From JBBQSU01 sp038234815 (GTDB lineage: Bacteria > Planctomycetota > Phycisphaerae > Tepidisphaerales > Tepidisphaeraceae): a DNA stretch of 31,876 bases. Within the stretch, counting starts at the first letter, position 1. Each line of letters begins with the position of its first letter. Location of the stretch: the NCBI GenBank assembly GCA_038234815.1, contig JBBQSU010000022.1, positions 1 through 31,876 of the forward strand, given 5' to 3'. Made by a program: the position numbers and the translations under genes. Positions 14,998-23,105 of the stretch are shown here, in pieces. Under the pieces are notes generated by a model. That model was not told the DNA's origin, did no database searches, and was given only the letters and a program-made list of their open reading frames with translations.

Positions 14998-15621
14998 ATG
15001 AAAATGACCGAACCGTTGATCCGTCCGCGAGCCGTTTTGTTCGACATGGACGGAACACTGACCGAGCCGATGCTGGATTTCCCACTCATCAAGCGAGAAA
15101 TGGGCATCGGCGATCGACCGAGTTTAGAGAGCCTCAAGCAAATGAGCGAGGCCGACCGGCTGCGCGCCGAGAACGTCTTGCATCGACACGAGGAACACGC
15201 GGCCGAAAACTCATCGCTGAATCCCGGCTGCCGCGAACTGCTGGCCTGGCTCCACGACCGCGCGATTAACGTGGCACTGGTGACGCGCAATACGCGCAGA
15301 AGCGTGCGCACGGTGCTGCGACGCCATGCGTTGAATATCGATGTACTCATCACCCGTGAGGACGCGCCGCAAAAGCCCGACCCGCAGGCGCTGCTGCTGG
15401 CCTGCCAGCAATTGCGCGTGCCGGCGGACCAGGCATGGATGATCGGCGATGGGCAATACGACATCGAAGCGGCGCTGGCGGTACCAATGCGCTCGGTCTG
15501 GGTCAGTCACGGGCCGGATAAGCCGTTTGCGGCGGTTCCCTGGCAAAGCGTGGCGAATTTGCCGGAATTGACGGCTCTGCTTGCGCGGTGTACTCACGAC
15601 AACGGTTCGACCGTGTCTTAA
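14998..15621 (+). CDS. HAD-superfamily phosphatase (phosphoglycolate phosphatase-like)
   Basis: A 207-residue HAD hydrolase. Motif I is FDMDGT with Asp16 (nucleophile) and Asp18; motif II is LVTRN; the motif III lysine is in KPDPQALLLA; motif IV is MIGDGQYDIEAA. A helical cap lies between motifs I and II (about 22-75). This is the Gph/beta-phosphoglucomutase-like group, which dephosphorylates small phosphate esters; the substrate is unknown. The start at 14998 gives the family N-terminus; ATG 15004 is equally possible, and no ribosome-binding site is clear. The next gene starts nine bases after the stop, so the two may be co-transcribed. Confidence 0.87.
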   Translation: MKMTEPLIRPRAVLFDMDGTLTEPMLDFPLIKREMGIGDRPSLESLKQMSEADRLRAENVLHRHEEHAAENSSLNPGCRELLAWLHDRAINVALVTRNTRRSVRTVLRRHALNIDVLITREDAPQKPDPQALLLACQQLRVPADQAWMIGDGQYDIEAALAVPMRSVWVSHGPDKPFAAVPWQSVANLPELTALLARCTHDNGSTVS

Positions 15622-15629
15622 ACTCCAGA

Positions 15630-16415
15630 ATGACTCGAATGAAATCACTCTTAACGCTGATTTGTGGGTTCGGACTTGGCATCGGGCTGCTTGATCGTTT
15701 GCCCCGGCGGGCCAATGCCCAGGACGCGCCGGCGACCACGCAATCGGCCCGCGCTACCGATGAGCCGCTGGACTGGCTGCACGACGCCGGCAAAGGTTTG
15801 AAGGCGTTCACGTCAACCGTTTCGCTGAATGAAAAAGACACGACGACCGGCGATGATTTCACACGGCTTGGAAAAGTCTGGTATCAGGTAAAGGGCAACG
15901 GCGATGCCCGCCTGCGTGTCCTGTTTGAAACAAAAATTGTCGATGACAAGCCCCGAGCGGACAAGGTGGAATACGTGCTGGACGACGGCTGGTTGACCGA
16001 CCGGGCGTATCGCACGCAGAAGGAAACCCGCAGGCAGGTGCTGCGGCCGGGTCAGAAAATCAACCTGCTCAAGCTCGGCGAAGGCCCCTTTCCGCTGCCC
16101 ATCGGGCAGGACAAGCAGGACGTTTATCAGGAGTTTGACGTGTCGCTGACCCCGTCAGGCGAAACCGATCCAGGAATCCACCTGACGCTGACGCCAAAGG
16201 AAACTTCAAAATTCTCTCGAAAATTTAAGCAGATTGACGTGTGGGTGGATGCGGCAACGAAATTTCCCGTGCGCATCGACACGCTGGATCGGAACGAAGC
16301 GATCTCCCGCTCGACGCTTCTGAAAATCACCCCGGCCCCGGAAATGGCCGCTGCGGATTTTGCCCTCGAGCCGGTAACCGGGTGGAAAACGTTTGTCGAG
16401 CCGTTTGAAGAATAG
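15630..16415 (+). CDS. LolA-like periplasmic protein (DUF1571-like)
   Basis: A 261-residue exported protein. The N-terminus is a signal peptide (MKSLLTLICGFGLGIGLL, with a likely cut near RANAQ). The mature part alternates beta strands in the manner of LolA/LolB/DUF1571 lipid-binding half-barrels: early FTSTVSLNEKD, central VEYVLDDGWLTD, late FKQIDVWVDAATKFPVRIDT. The family carries lipoproteins or lipids across the periplasm, or is uncharacterised; no catalytic residues are expected. The start at 15630 (MTRMKS) or 15639 is possible. It lies just downstream of the HAD gene and converges on the ABC permease gene with a five-base gap. Confidence 0.7.
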   Translation: MTRMKSLLTLICGFGLGIGLLDRLPRRANAQDAPATTQSARATDEPLDWLHDAGKGLKAFTSTVSLNEKDTTTGDDFTRLGKVWYQVKGNGDARLRVLFETKIVDDKPRADKVEYVLDDGWLTDRAYRTQKETRRQVLRPGQKINLLKLGEGPFPLPIGQDKQDVYQEFDVSLTPSGETDPGIHLTLTPKETSKFSRKFKQIDVWVDAATKFPVRIDTLDRNEAISRSTLLKITPAPEMAAADFALEPVTGWKTFVEPFEE

Positions 16416-16420
16416 GCGGT

Positions 16421-18490
16421 CTACCGGGATTGCCGGCGAATCGTCATGTCGAAGTTGCGAATCATTGAGCGATACATCGCCCAGACGCCCAGCGTGTAGG
16501 CCACCAGCCCGACGAGCGCAAACACGAAGGTGATGACCCGCGTGGTGCCGAGGTCGGCGGTTTCAAACAGCACCGGTGCAATCCGCTGCGGATCGATCAT
16601 CAGCATGAGCAGAGTGAATGGGCTGAGGGCGCTCAGCGCCAGACTGAACTGAGTGCTGGTACGATCCAGCAAGTTGTATCCGCACCAGCCAAGCGTGCCG
16701 CAAACCCCGGCGACGATCCCCACGCTGCTCATCACTGCCATTACTGTCGTGCGGCAGCGCAGCGACATCTGCATGCCCAGAATGGCGGCAAAAGCGGCCA
16801 CAATGGTGAACATCGCCGGGAAGAGCAAAATCGCTTCCGGCAGCACGATCCACCCCGAAGCGTCCATGTCCCCGGAAATCAGCATATGCCCGATATCGTA
16901 AATAACGAAAATACACGCGCTGGCTACCGGCACGGCCACGAGTGGCAATACAAAGCTGACCAGCCCGCGGAGTTTGCCCCAGATGTAAAAGCGGCTGGTG
17001 ATGGGCGTGCTGAGCAGCAGATCGAGCGTGCCGTCTTCCTTTTCGCGGGTGACGGTGGACGCTGCAGCGTTGGTAACGATGAGCAAGATCACCGCTAGTT
17101 CGACAAAGGTGATGCCCATGACCAGTTGCCGGACGGCGCCGGCTTCGATGCGACGCGGGACCGGTGAAAGCTTAAGCAGCGCCAGTCCCTTTTGATCGGG
17201 GGTCGTGCCTTCCTCGGCCACGACAAGCTTGCGGGAGATGTGGCCGATCGGAAGCACCCGATCCTGAAGCATGATGATCGTGTTGGGCCATACGCGATAG
17301 GTCTTGGCCTGGGTTTCGGTGTAGACGGTGAGCATCCGGGCGGCTGGGTCGTAGCTGTCGGTGTCCACCCAGCGAGTGACAGGTTGCTTTAGGGCATAGC
17401 CGGCGCACAACAGAATCGCGCCCAATAGCCCGACGACGACAAATGCGTAGCGTAATACGACCGCACGGGCGGCCGAAGCCTTGGTGCGGGCTTCGCGCCA
17501 GGCGACAGGGTTGCTCCAGACGGTTCGCGGTTTACGCGTGCCACTTGCCCCGCGAAAGCGAAGCAGTTGAACCAGCCAGGTGCGCAGCGGGACGCTGTTC
17601 TGAGCCAACCGGCGCAGCAGCACAATCGATGGTATCACCAACAGAAAGCTGAGCAGGAACATCGAGCCGACGAAAAAGCCCGCGGGGTTGGTGAGATAAC
17701 TGCTGTAGGGCCATGCCCGCAGACTCGGCGGCAACTGGGTTAGTTCCGGCGGAAGATAGGATCGATCGAACAGGATCGACCTGAGCGCCAGAAATGGATT
17801 GATGCCGGTCAGCCAACTGGTGCTGGACAGATCCGAGAATTTCCCCGCGCCATCGACCAAAGCAATCTTGAAGCTATCGAGCCGGCCGAGCAAAACTCCG
17901 GCCGCAAGATAGGTCACGATGAACAGGTAGAAGCCGAAGATCGTCCGGCGCGTGCCCACTTTGAGCGTTGCAATTGCCATGGCCAGCGCGCCGGTGACAA
18001 ACGCCGTCGCCGCGGCCACGGCGAAGCTCCGCACGATTGCGCTGATGGCCACTCCACCGAAAATCTGCGTCACCGCGAACACCGGAATTCCACTGACGAG
18101 CAGCGCGATCACGAAAAACATACGGGACAAGAGTGACCCGAGGACAATCTGCCCGTTGGTGAGCGGGGTGGAAAGCAGGATATCGTAGTTCTGATTGTCG
18201 CGCTCCTGGGTAATGGCTCCTGCGGTGAAGACGGGCGCGATCAGGGCCACCAGCACCAGTTGCAGGTAGCTCATTTTCTGAAATATGTCGTAGCTCGTGT
18301 TGGCCAGCTTGGCCAGATCGGCCCCGGCGGAACTGGACAACAGCGAAATCGTGACGAAGACGACGAGAATGCCCAGATAGGCGCATCGGATGAACAGGTC
18401 GCGCCGGCGCTTCCCGCCGTTTTCAATAACGCGCAGCAGGATCGGGTTTGCCGGAACCAGTCGCCAGAAATAATCGAGGATACCGAACAT
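16421..18490 (-). CDS. ABC-2-type permease, two six-helix-like halves
   Basis: A 689-residue membrane protein with two ABC-2 modules. The first half has ITQERDNQNYDILLSTPL (about 92-109) followed by helices. The second half repeats the pattern as VTREKEDGTLDLLLSTPI before another helix block. These amphipathic elbow motifs contact the ATPase in ABC-2 exporters such as the Gld-like systems. It is probably the membrane partner of the ATPase encoded at 19403-20338, with a nucleoside hydrolase gene between. The start at 18490 follows that gene's stop by 12 bases. The substrate is unknown. Confidence 0.87.
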   Translation of the reverse strand: MFGILDYFWRLVPANPILLRVIENGGKRRRDLFIRCAYLGILVVFVTISLLSSSAGADLAKLANTSYDIFQKMSYLQLVLVALIAPVFTAGAITQERDNQNYDILLSTPLTNGQIVLGSLLSRMFFVIALLVSGIPVFAVTQIFGGVAISAIVRSFAVAAATAFVTGALAMAIATLKVGTRRTIFGFYLFIVTYLAAGVLLGRLDSFKIALVDGAGKFSDLSSTSWLTGINPFLALRSILFDRSYLPPELTQLPPSLRAWPYSSYLTNPAGFFVGSMFLLSFLLVIPSIVLLRRLAQNSVPLRTWLVQLLRFRGASGTRKPRTVWSNPVAWREARTKASAARAVVLRYAFVVVGLLGAILLCAGYALKQPVTRWVDTDSYDPAARMLTVYTETQAKTYRVWPNTIIMLQDRVLPIGHISRKLVVAEEGTTPDQKGLALLKLSPVPRRIEAGAVRQLVMGITFVELAVILLIVTNAAASTVTREKEDGTLDLLLSTPITSRFYIWGKLRGLVSFVLPLVAVPVASACIFVIYDIGHMLISGDMDASGWIVLPEAILLFPAMFTIVAAFAAILGMQMSLRCRTTVMAVMSSVGIVAGVCGTLGWCGYNLLDRTSTQFSLALSALSPFTLLMLMIDPQRIAPVLFETADLGTTRVITFVFALVGLVAYTLGVWAMYRSMIRNFDMTIRRQSR

Positions 18491-18502
18491 GATTAGACAA
18501 AA

Positions 18503-19366
18503 TCAGGAACAGAGTCGGTCGAGCAGCCATTTTTTGGCCCGTGGGGCATCGACACCAAACGCCACACGGTGCGGGCCGGTGTCGCTGGGATGGAAGGTGG
18601 TTTGCGAAAACGTGTGTTCGCCGCGAGTCTCAACATGCATCGTGCCGCGCTGCCAGGTGAACCACTCTTCATGAAGCAAAGCCACGACCGTCATCGGGTC
18701 GAACATCTCTTCCTTCTTCCCGTCCTTCTTCGCGAACTCGCGGCGAAAGGCGTTGAGAACGTTCATCACCGGGGTGGCAGCGGCACCGAGGCGTGCTTCG
18801 TCGGCTTCGGTAAGCTTGGTGTCGATGCCGATTCGCCAGGGGATGAAATCGATGGCGATACCTTTGTTGCAGACGATCGCGGCGGCCTCGGGGTCCACAC
18901 GGATATTCCACTCGGCGAACGCGGGCGTCTTAACTTCGCCGGCCATGGCAATGTAGCGAGGGAAGCGAGAGACGTTGGGATCGGCGACAAGCGACATGGC
19001 GAGATTGGTCATTGGCCCGATCGTCAGCAACACGTCAGTCTCGGCACGGGCGGTCTTTAATAGTTGAAGCGCGTGCGCAACATCAGTCTTGCGCTCGCGG
19101 TCTTTCAACGCGCCGTGGTTCGGTAGCCGAGAGATTGCCCGGACGTTGGGCCGTTGCGTCATTACGCCGCGGCAGCCGGTGCCGATCGGCACTTCGATGC
19201 CGGCCGCATCGAGCAGGTCGGCACACATATCGGCGCGCTGCGCGGTGTCGTTGAGCACCGTGGTGACGGACTTCAACTGCAGTTCCGGGCACCGCAGCAA
19301 CAGCGCCAAGCAGAAGGCGTCGTCGATGTCGTCACCGATGTCGGTGTCAAGATGAACCGAGGTCAT
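18503..19366 (-). CDS. Inosine/uridine-preferring nucleoside hydrolase family protein
   Basis: A 287-residue member of the nucleoside hydrolase family, whose members split nucleosides into ribose and base with a Ca2+-binding Asp cluster. DTDIGDDIDDA at 7-17 is the N-terminal calcium-binding motif; TIGPMTNLA (115-123) and WNIRVDPEAA (153-162) are further family blocks. Where classical members have His-Asp (catalytic His plus calcium ligand) this protein reads FDP (Phe222-Asp223), so leaving-group activation may differ. GGAG precedes the ATG at 19366. The gene sits inside an ABC exporter operon, with short gaps on both sides. Confidence 0.87.
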   Translation of the reverse strand: MTSVHLDTDIGDDIDDAFCLALLLRCPELQLKSVTTVLNDTAQRADMCADLLDAAGIEVPIGTGCRGVMTQRPNVRAISRLPNHGALKDRERKTDVAHALQLLKTARAETDVLLTIGPMTNLAMSLVADPNVSRFPRYIAMAGEVKTPAFAEWNIRVDPEAAAIVCNKGIAIDFIPWRIGIDTKLTEADEARLGAAATPVMNVLNAFRREFAKKDGKKEEMFDPMTVVALLHEEWFTWQRGTMHVETRGEHTFSQTTFHPSDTGPHRVAFGVDAPRAKKWLLDRLCS

Positions 19367-19402
19367 TATTCACTCCAGAGTCAAAACATTATCGCCCGCG
19401 TC

Positions 19403-20338
19403 TCATTGAACCATGCCCTTGGTTAATCGCATGAACGCCGTCTCCAGATTCACTTCTTCTTCCTTCAGCAAGGTCAGCCGAAAGCCGGCTGCGATCAGTC
19501 GCTGGGCGATGAAACTGTAATCAGCCCCGGCGTCGGCCAGCGAAACTTGCAGGGTGCCGTTGGTTTGCGCGACACCTAATACCTTTGGGTCCTGCTGGAT
19601 CAGCGCCGCGGCCTGGGCGGCGTTTTCGGCAACGCCCACCTGCACCACCAGGCCGGTGCGCGCCTGGCGGACAATGTCGGCCACCGGTCCGCTATACAGC
19701 AGCTCCCCGCGCTCGATGATGCCAACGGTGTTACACAGGTCGGCCAATTCCGGCAGGATGTGGCTGGAAATCAGGATGGTTTTGCCCATGCGCCGAAGTT
19801 CCTTCAGCAGTTCGCGCATTTCGATGCGAGCCCGCGGATCTAAATTCCCCGCCGGCTCGTCCAGCAGCAGCAGTTTGGGATCATGCACCAGCACCCTGGC
19901 AATACTCAGGCGTTGCTTCATTCCGCGAGACAGGCCGTCCACGGCCGCGTCACGCTTATAGCCCAGGTCGGTCAGTTCCAGCACGTCGTTGACGATCTTG
20001 GTGCGCTGCGCGCCGTTGATGTTGTAGGCGGCGGCGAAAAATTCCAAGTATTCCTGGACCACCATGTCTTCGTAAGCACCGAAATAATCCGGCACATAGC
20101 CGATGAGCGGGCGAATTTGTCGCGATTGATAGCCGACGACCAAATCACAGATTCTCGCTTCGCCCCAGGTGGGCTGAAGCAAAGTGGCGAGAATTTTGAT
20201 AGTAGTGGTCTTGCCGGCACCGTTGGGACCGATGAAGCCGAAGCAGTCGCCTTCAGCGATCTCCAGGTTGAGATTGGAAAGCGCCACGAGGGTGCCGTAG
20301 CGTTTGGTGAGATTGACGGTTTTGATGACTGCGGGCAT
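19403..20338 (-). CDS. ABC transporter ATP-binding protein (ABC-2 exporter type)
   Basis: A 311-residue ATPase. Walker A is GPNGAGKTT (37-45), the signature is LSRGMKQ (136-142), Walker B is LLLLDEP (156-162), with the D-loop NLDPRA and switch histidine SSH following. The C-terminal 80 residues form an accessory domain common in ABC-2 ATPases of the GldA/CcmA/NatA group. It should power the permease encoded at 16421-18490, and perhaps works with the exported protein encoded just upstream. The gene follows that one by 39 bases on the same strand. Confidence 0.94.
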   Translation of the reverse strand: MPAVIKTVNLTKRYGTLVALSNLNLEIAEGDCFGFIGPNGAGKTTTIKILATLLQPTWGEARICDLVVGYQSRQIRPLIGYVPDYFGAYEDMVVQEYLEFFAAAYNINGAQRTKIVNDVLELTDLGYKRDAAVDGLSRGMKQRLSIARVLVHDPKLLLLDEPAGNLDPRARIEMRELLKELRRMGKTILISSHILPELADLCNTVGIIERGELLYSGPVADIVRQARTGLVVQVGVAENAAQAAALIQQDPKVLGVAQTNGTLQVSLADAGADYSFIAQRLIAAGFRLTLLKEEEVNLETAFMRLTKGMVQ

Positions 20339-20377
20339 TGGAAACCTGCAACAGGATAGTTCGTTAGTCCTTAATAG

Positions 20378-22849
20378 CTATTTCGGCGCACCGGCACTGT
20401 CGCCGGGATTGGCGTGGGTGCTGGTCGGCATTGTAGCCGGTCGTGGGGCCGGCGCGTTGGCCGTGTCCAGAAGGCTTCGGTCCAGCGGCATACTGAACTG
20501 GTAAAACGTCGTTCCCTGCCCGGACACCACCGAGCCTTCAATCATCATGGGAAACGGCAGCCCTCCGGTCGATCGGGCAATCACGACCAACTGCCCGGCG
20601 CTGAGCAGCGCCGATGTATCGAACCATCTCCCCCCACTTCGGCGAAGCAACTCGAAACGGCCGGTGTCACTTGTATAGCGAGACACCGGCAGCCTGCCGA
20701 AAAAACTGAGCAGCGGAAACGACCGGGCGTAAGCCTGCACATTACCCGAATCATCGAAGTGCCCATCCACATTTCGCCCGAAGGCTTCAAACCAATACCG
20801 GTCCCAACCCAGCGACACCCCGGCCTGCCCGATGTTCCCGACCAGCGGTTTGCCCTGCCCGGGCATACCAAATAAGTTGCCCTCATTCCCGACGGCCAGG
20901 GCCTCGCGTAGGTCCTTTGCCAGATCGATCGACTGGCCCTTTTTCAGTAGCGGCCAATAGACAACCCGGTCGATGCGGTTCTCGCGGAGCTTATATTCAA
21001 AGGCCATGTAAACTTCGGCCAGATCGACTTCGCCGGCGTTGATTAATTTGCCCGACAAACCACTCCGCGTGCCGTCAGGTTCGATGCGCACGCTGCCCTG
21101 CAAGCCTAGGGGCAACTGCCCGATCCACCGCGTGCGAAATTTCTTCAGTGTACTGCGATACGGAATGCGAAAGACCGGCGGCTCGGTATCGTTGGGATCG
21201 GGAATGGGAATGTCGTACTCGACCGATGGGCGATAGTCCGGCGATTGCACGTAACTGGGATGGAGCGTATCGGCGGCCAGCGCCGAAACGGTATCGCTGG
21301 CCGTGTCTTTTAATTGGATCGTTCGCACGCCGTCCTCGGGGATGTAAAGCCCGAAGCGCGAAAACACCTCCGCGGGCTGATTCGGCGCGATCTTCACCAG
21401 CGAAAGGTGCTTCAGTTCCGGGCCACCTCGTAGGAGCAGTTTCACCAGCAGCACTGTGACCAGAGTGGCGACAATCGCTGATGCGCAAAACAGTATCCAA
21501 CTAAGATGGGCCTTTTTCCGCGAGAGCAACGTGATGTAGCCGGCCGGCCCGGCGAGCACCCAATAGGCGATAAAGAAAAATACCGCGATGCTGACATACA
21601 CCCGGCTCTTGCTGGTCAAGGTCACGTCCTGAAGGGAATAGCCCAAATCAACGACCGTCGCGGGGTGATCGTAGGGCGCGCGGATATTGGCCCACTCCTG
21701 GTCAGTCGCAAACGTTCCGCGGACTTTCGTATCGTTCTTCCAGTCGAAGATGCGGTCCCAAACATAAGCCCAACCCGTAGCCGGATTGGTGGTGAAGCTT
21801 CGATCGCCCAGGTCCTGGCTAACCCAGTTGACCGCACCCATGCCGTAGGCTTTTCTCACCAGATATGGCGATCGATTGGCTGGGTCATCGGACCACTCGA
21901 TCCACTCATCTACCACCGCCCCGGGATTGGCCGTGACCTTGACCAATGAAAAAGGCCCGCGGAACTTGCGCCAGGCGTCGTCTCTGCGGTCGGTCGATCC
22001 GGCCAGCTTGCGGAGGGGGAACAAATCAAACTTGTCGGTCGATCCGATGGGTGTGACGGGGAGCAGATCGCCAAAGCCCAGCATCCTTTGCCATTCATGT
22101 CCCCCGGCACACAGGAAAAGGGTGCCCCCGGCGCGGACAAACTGCCTGAGCGTCTGCAATTTATTCTCGCCGGCGCGTTGGAGATCAACCGGGTCGGCGT
22201 TGAGCCACACAATCGCATCGACGGCCTCGTAGCCCAGCACATTGTCGGGCAAATCGGAAGGCTTGATCGTCACCAGGCGCACGCCCTGGCTGAAGCCGGT
22301 CACGTCGCCAGGCTCCGTCCCGTCGCGGTCGATGTATTCCGGCCAGGCCGGTTGCGAAGCACCGTCGCTCACGCACAGCACCAGCCGGTTTCCCCGCCGC
22401 TGGTCCATGTTGCCACCGAGTGGATCGACGGCAAAGACTGTGGACGTGATGGGAAGCTCGGCAATGGGCTTGGCGCCGTCGGCGCTGGCGAGGATGACCT
22501 TGAGGCGTCGCTGCAATTCCTTAAGGCCGAAGCCGTCGCCTGGTAATCCGCCGTCGATCGGCTCAGGCACGAAGTACATCCAGAACCGCTGCTGCGAAGC
22601 TTGGCTTTCGGCATTAAGGGTGATCTGCCTTGTGAAAACGGGTCGATCCCCGTCGGCGTCAAACTGCTTGACCTGCAACTGATACGTGCCGGCCGCCGTC
22701 GAGCCGGGCACGAGCCGGACCACCATTGGCGTCCAGCAATCCAGGCGCACCTGTCCGCCCAACCCAATGCTTTCCACTTCCCCGCGCGGCTGGGCCATCG
22801 CCATTGATGCGCCCAGCAATAGCAGGAACCCGACAACGACGAATCGCAT
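20378..22849 (-). CDS. Large exported/membrane protein with GATase-like central region
   Basis: An 823-residue protein with a signal peptide (MRFVVVGFLLLLGASMAMAQ). Residues about 20-140 look like an immunoglobulin-type beta region. Residues about 150-265 resemble the class I glutamine amidotransferase-like fold used in Gld-type export proteins (VDAIVWLNADP, FVRAGGTLFLCAGG) but show no Cys-His-Glu set. Two membrane helices lie at about 418-441 and 447-473, joined by SRKKAH, with a further periplasmic-like beta region to the end. Such proteins accompany ABC-2 exporters in planctomycetes. It is the first gene of the operon with the ATPase, nucleoside hydrolase and permease. An upstream ATG at 22942 exists, but 22849 gives a proper signal peptide. 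Confidence 0.78.
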   Translation of the reverse strand: MRFVVVGFLLLLGASMAMAQPRGEVESIGLGGQVRLDCWTPMVVRLVPGSTAAGTYQLQVKQFDADGDRPVFTRQITLNAESQASQQRFWMYFVPEPIDGGLPGDGFGLKELQRRLKVILASADGAKPIAELPITSTVFAVDPLGGNMDQRRGNRLVLCVSDGASQPAWPEYIDRDGTEPGDVTGFSQGVRLVTIKPSDLPDNVLGYEAVDAIVWLNADPVDLQRAGENKLQTLRQFVRAGGTLFLCAGGHEWQRMLGFGDLLPVTPIGSTDKFDLFPLRKLAGSTDRRDDAWRKFRGPFSLVKVTANPGAVVDEWIEWSDDPANRSPYLVRKAYGMGAVNWVSQDLGDRSFTTNPATGWAYVWDRIFDWKNDTKVRGTFATDQEWANIRAPYDHPATVVDLGYSLQDVTLTSKSRVYVSIAVFFFIAYWVLAGPAGYITLLSRKKAHLSWILFCASAIVATLVTVLLVKLLLRGGPELKHLSLVKIAPNQPAEVFSRFGLYIPEDGVRTIQLKDTASDTVSALAADTLHPSYVQSPDYRPSVEYDIPIPDPNDTEPPVFRIPYRSTLKKFRTRWIGQLPLGLQGSVRIEPDGTRSGLSGKLINAGEVDLAEVYMAFEYKLRENRIDRVVYWPLLKKGQSIDLAKDLREALAVGNEGNLFGMPGQGKPLVGNIGQAGVSLGWDRYWFEAFGRNVDGHFDDSGNVQAYARSFPLLSFFGRLPVSRYTSDTGRFELLRRSGGRWFDTSALLSAGQLVVIARSTGGLPFPMMIEGSVVSGQGTTFYQFSMPLDRSLLDTANAPAPRPATMPTSTHANPGDSAGAPK

Positions 22850-22934
22850 GAGGGAAAAGTTTACTGCCTTAAGGCCCTCATCTCCAACAACCCCTGCCCC
22901 GCACGGGAAACGGCGAAAGATGCGCGGGATTGTG

Positions 22935-22962
22935 TTGTCCATGCCTAGGATCGGAGTAGAAT
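22935..22962 (+). promoter_or_regulatory. Promoter for the thiC transcript
   Basis: TTGTCC (22935-22940), a 16-base spacer and TAGAAT (22957-22962) match the sigma-70 pattern. They place the transcription start near 22969, immediately before the riboswitch, which supports the assignment. Confidence 0.5.
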
Positions 22963-22970
22963 GCTTTTAT

Positions 22971-23050
22971 TCGCCCGGGGTGTCCTTTACCAGGACTGAG
23001 AGACCAGACCCGTGGAACCTGATCCGGTTGAGACCGGTGTAGGGAGGCGA
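22971..23050 (+). ncRNA. TPP riboswitch (THI element) upstream of thiC
   Basis: The conserved TPP aptamer blocks appear in order: GGGGTGTCC near 22977, CTGAGA (22996-23001), ACCCG, GAACCTGATC (23015-23024), and the closing GTAGGGAGGCG. The outer stem P1 can form from CGCC (22972-22975) with GGCG (23046-23049). It senses thiamine pyrophosphate and by family represses thiamine synthesis genes. thiC starts 55 bases downstream. Confidence 0.95.
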
Positions 23051-23098
23051 CGGCAGCGCGGTGCTGTTCACGTCTCCCTGTCTTTTGCATCAATGGAG
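23041..23098 (+). promoter_or_regulatory. Expression platform of the TPP riboswitch
   Basis: AGGGAG at 23041-23046 belongs to the aptamer's 3' side but can also pair with CTCCCT at 23074-23079; the interior continues as a hairpin with GCAGC/GCTGT arms and a five-base loop. CTCC at 23074-23077 can instead pair with the ribosome-binding site GGAG at 23095-23098. When TPP locks AGGGAG into the aptamer, CTCC is free to hide the ribosome-binding site. Without TPP the long hairpin holds CTCC and translation proceeds. This is inferred from pairing, not shown. Confidence 0.55.
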
Positions 23099-23105
23099 CA
23101 AGTAC

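Noticed and set aside
23041..23085. Rho-independent terminator in the thiC leader
   Set aside because: The hairpin is stable but the T-tract is interrupted (GTCTTTTGC), and because its base overlaps the aptamer it would be broken by TPP, giving activation instead of the expected repression. A translational model fits better.
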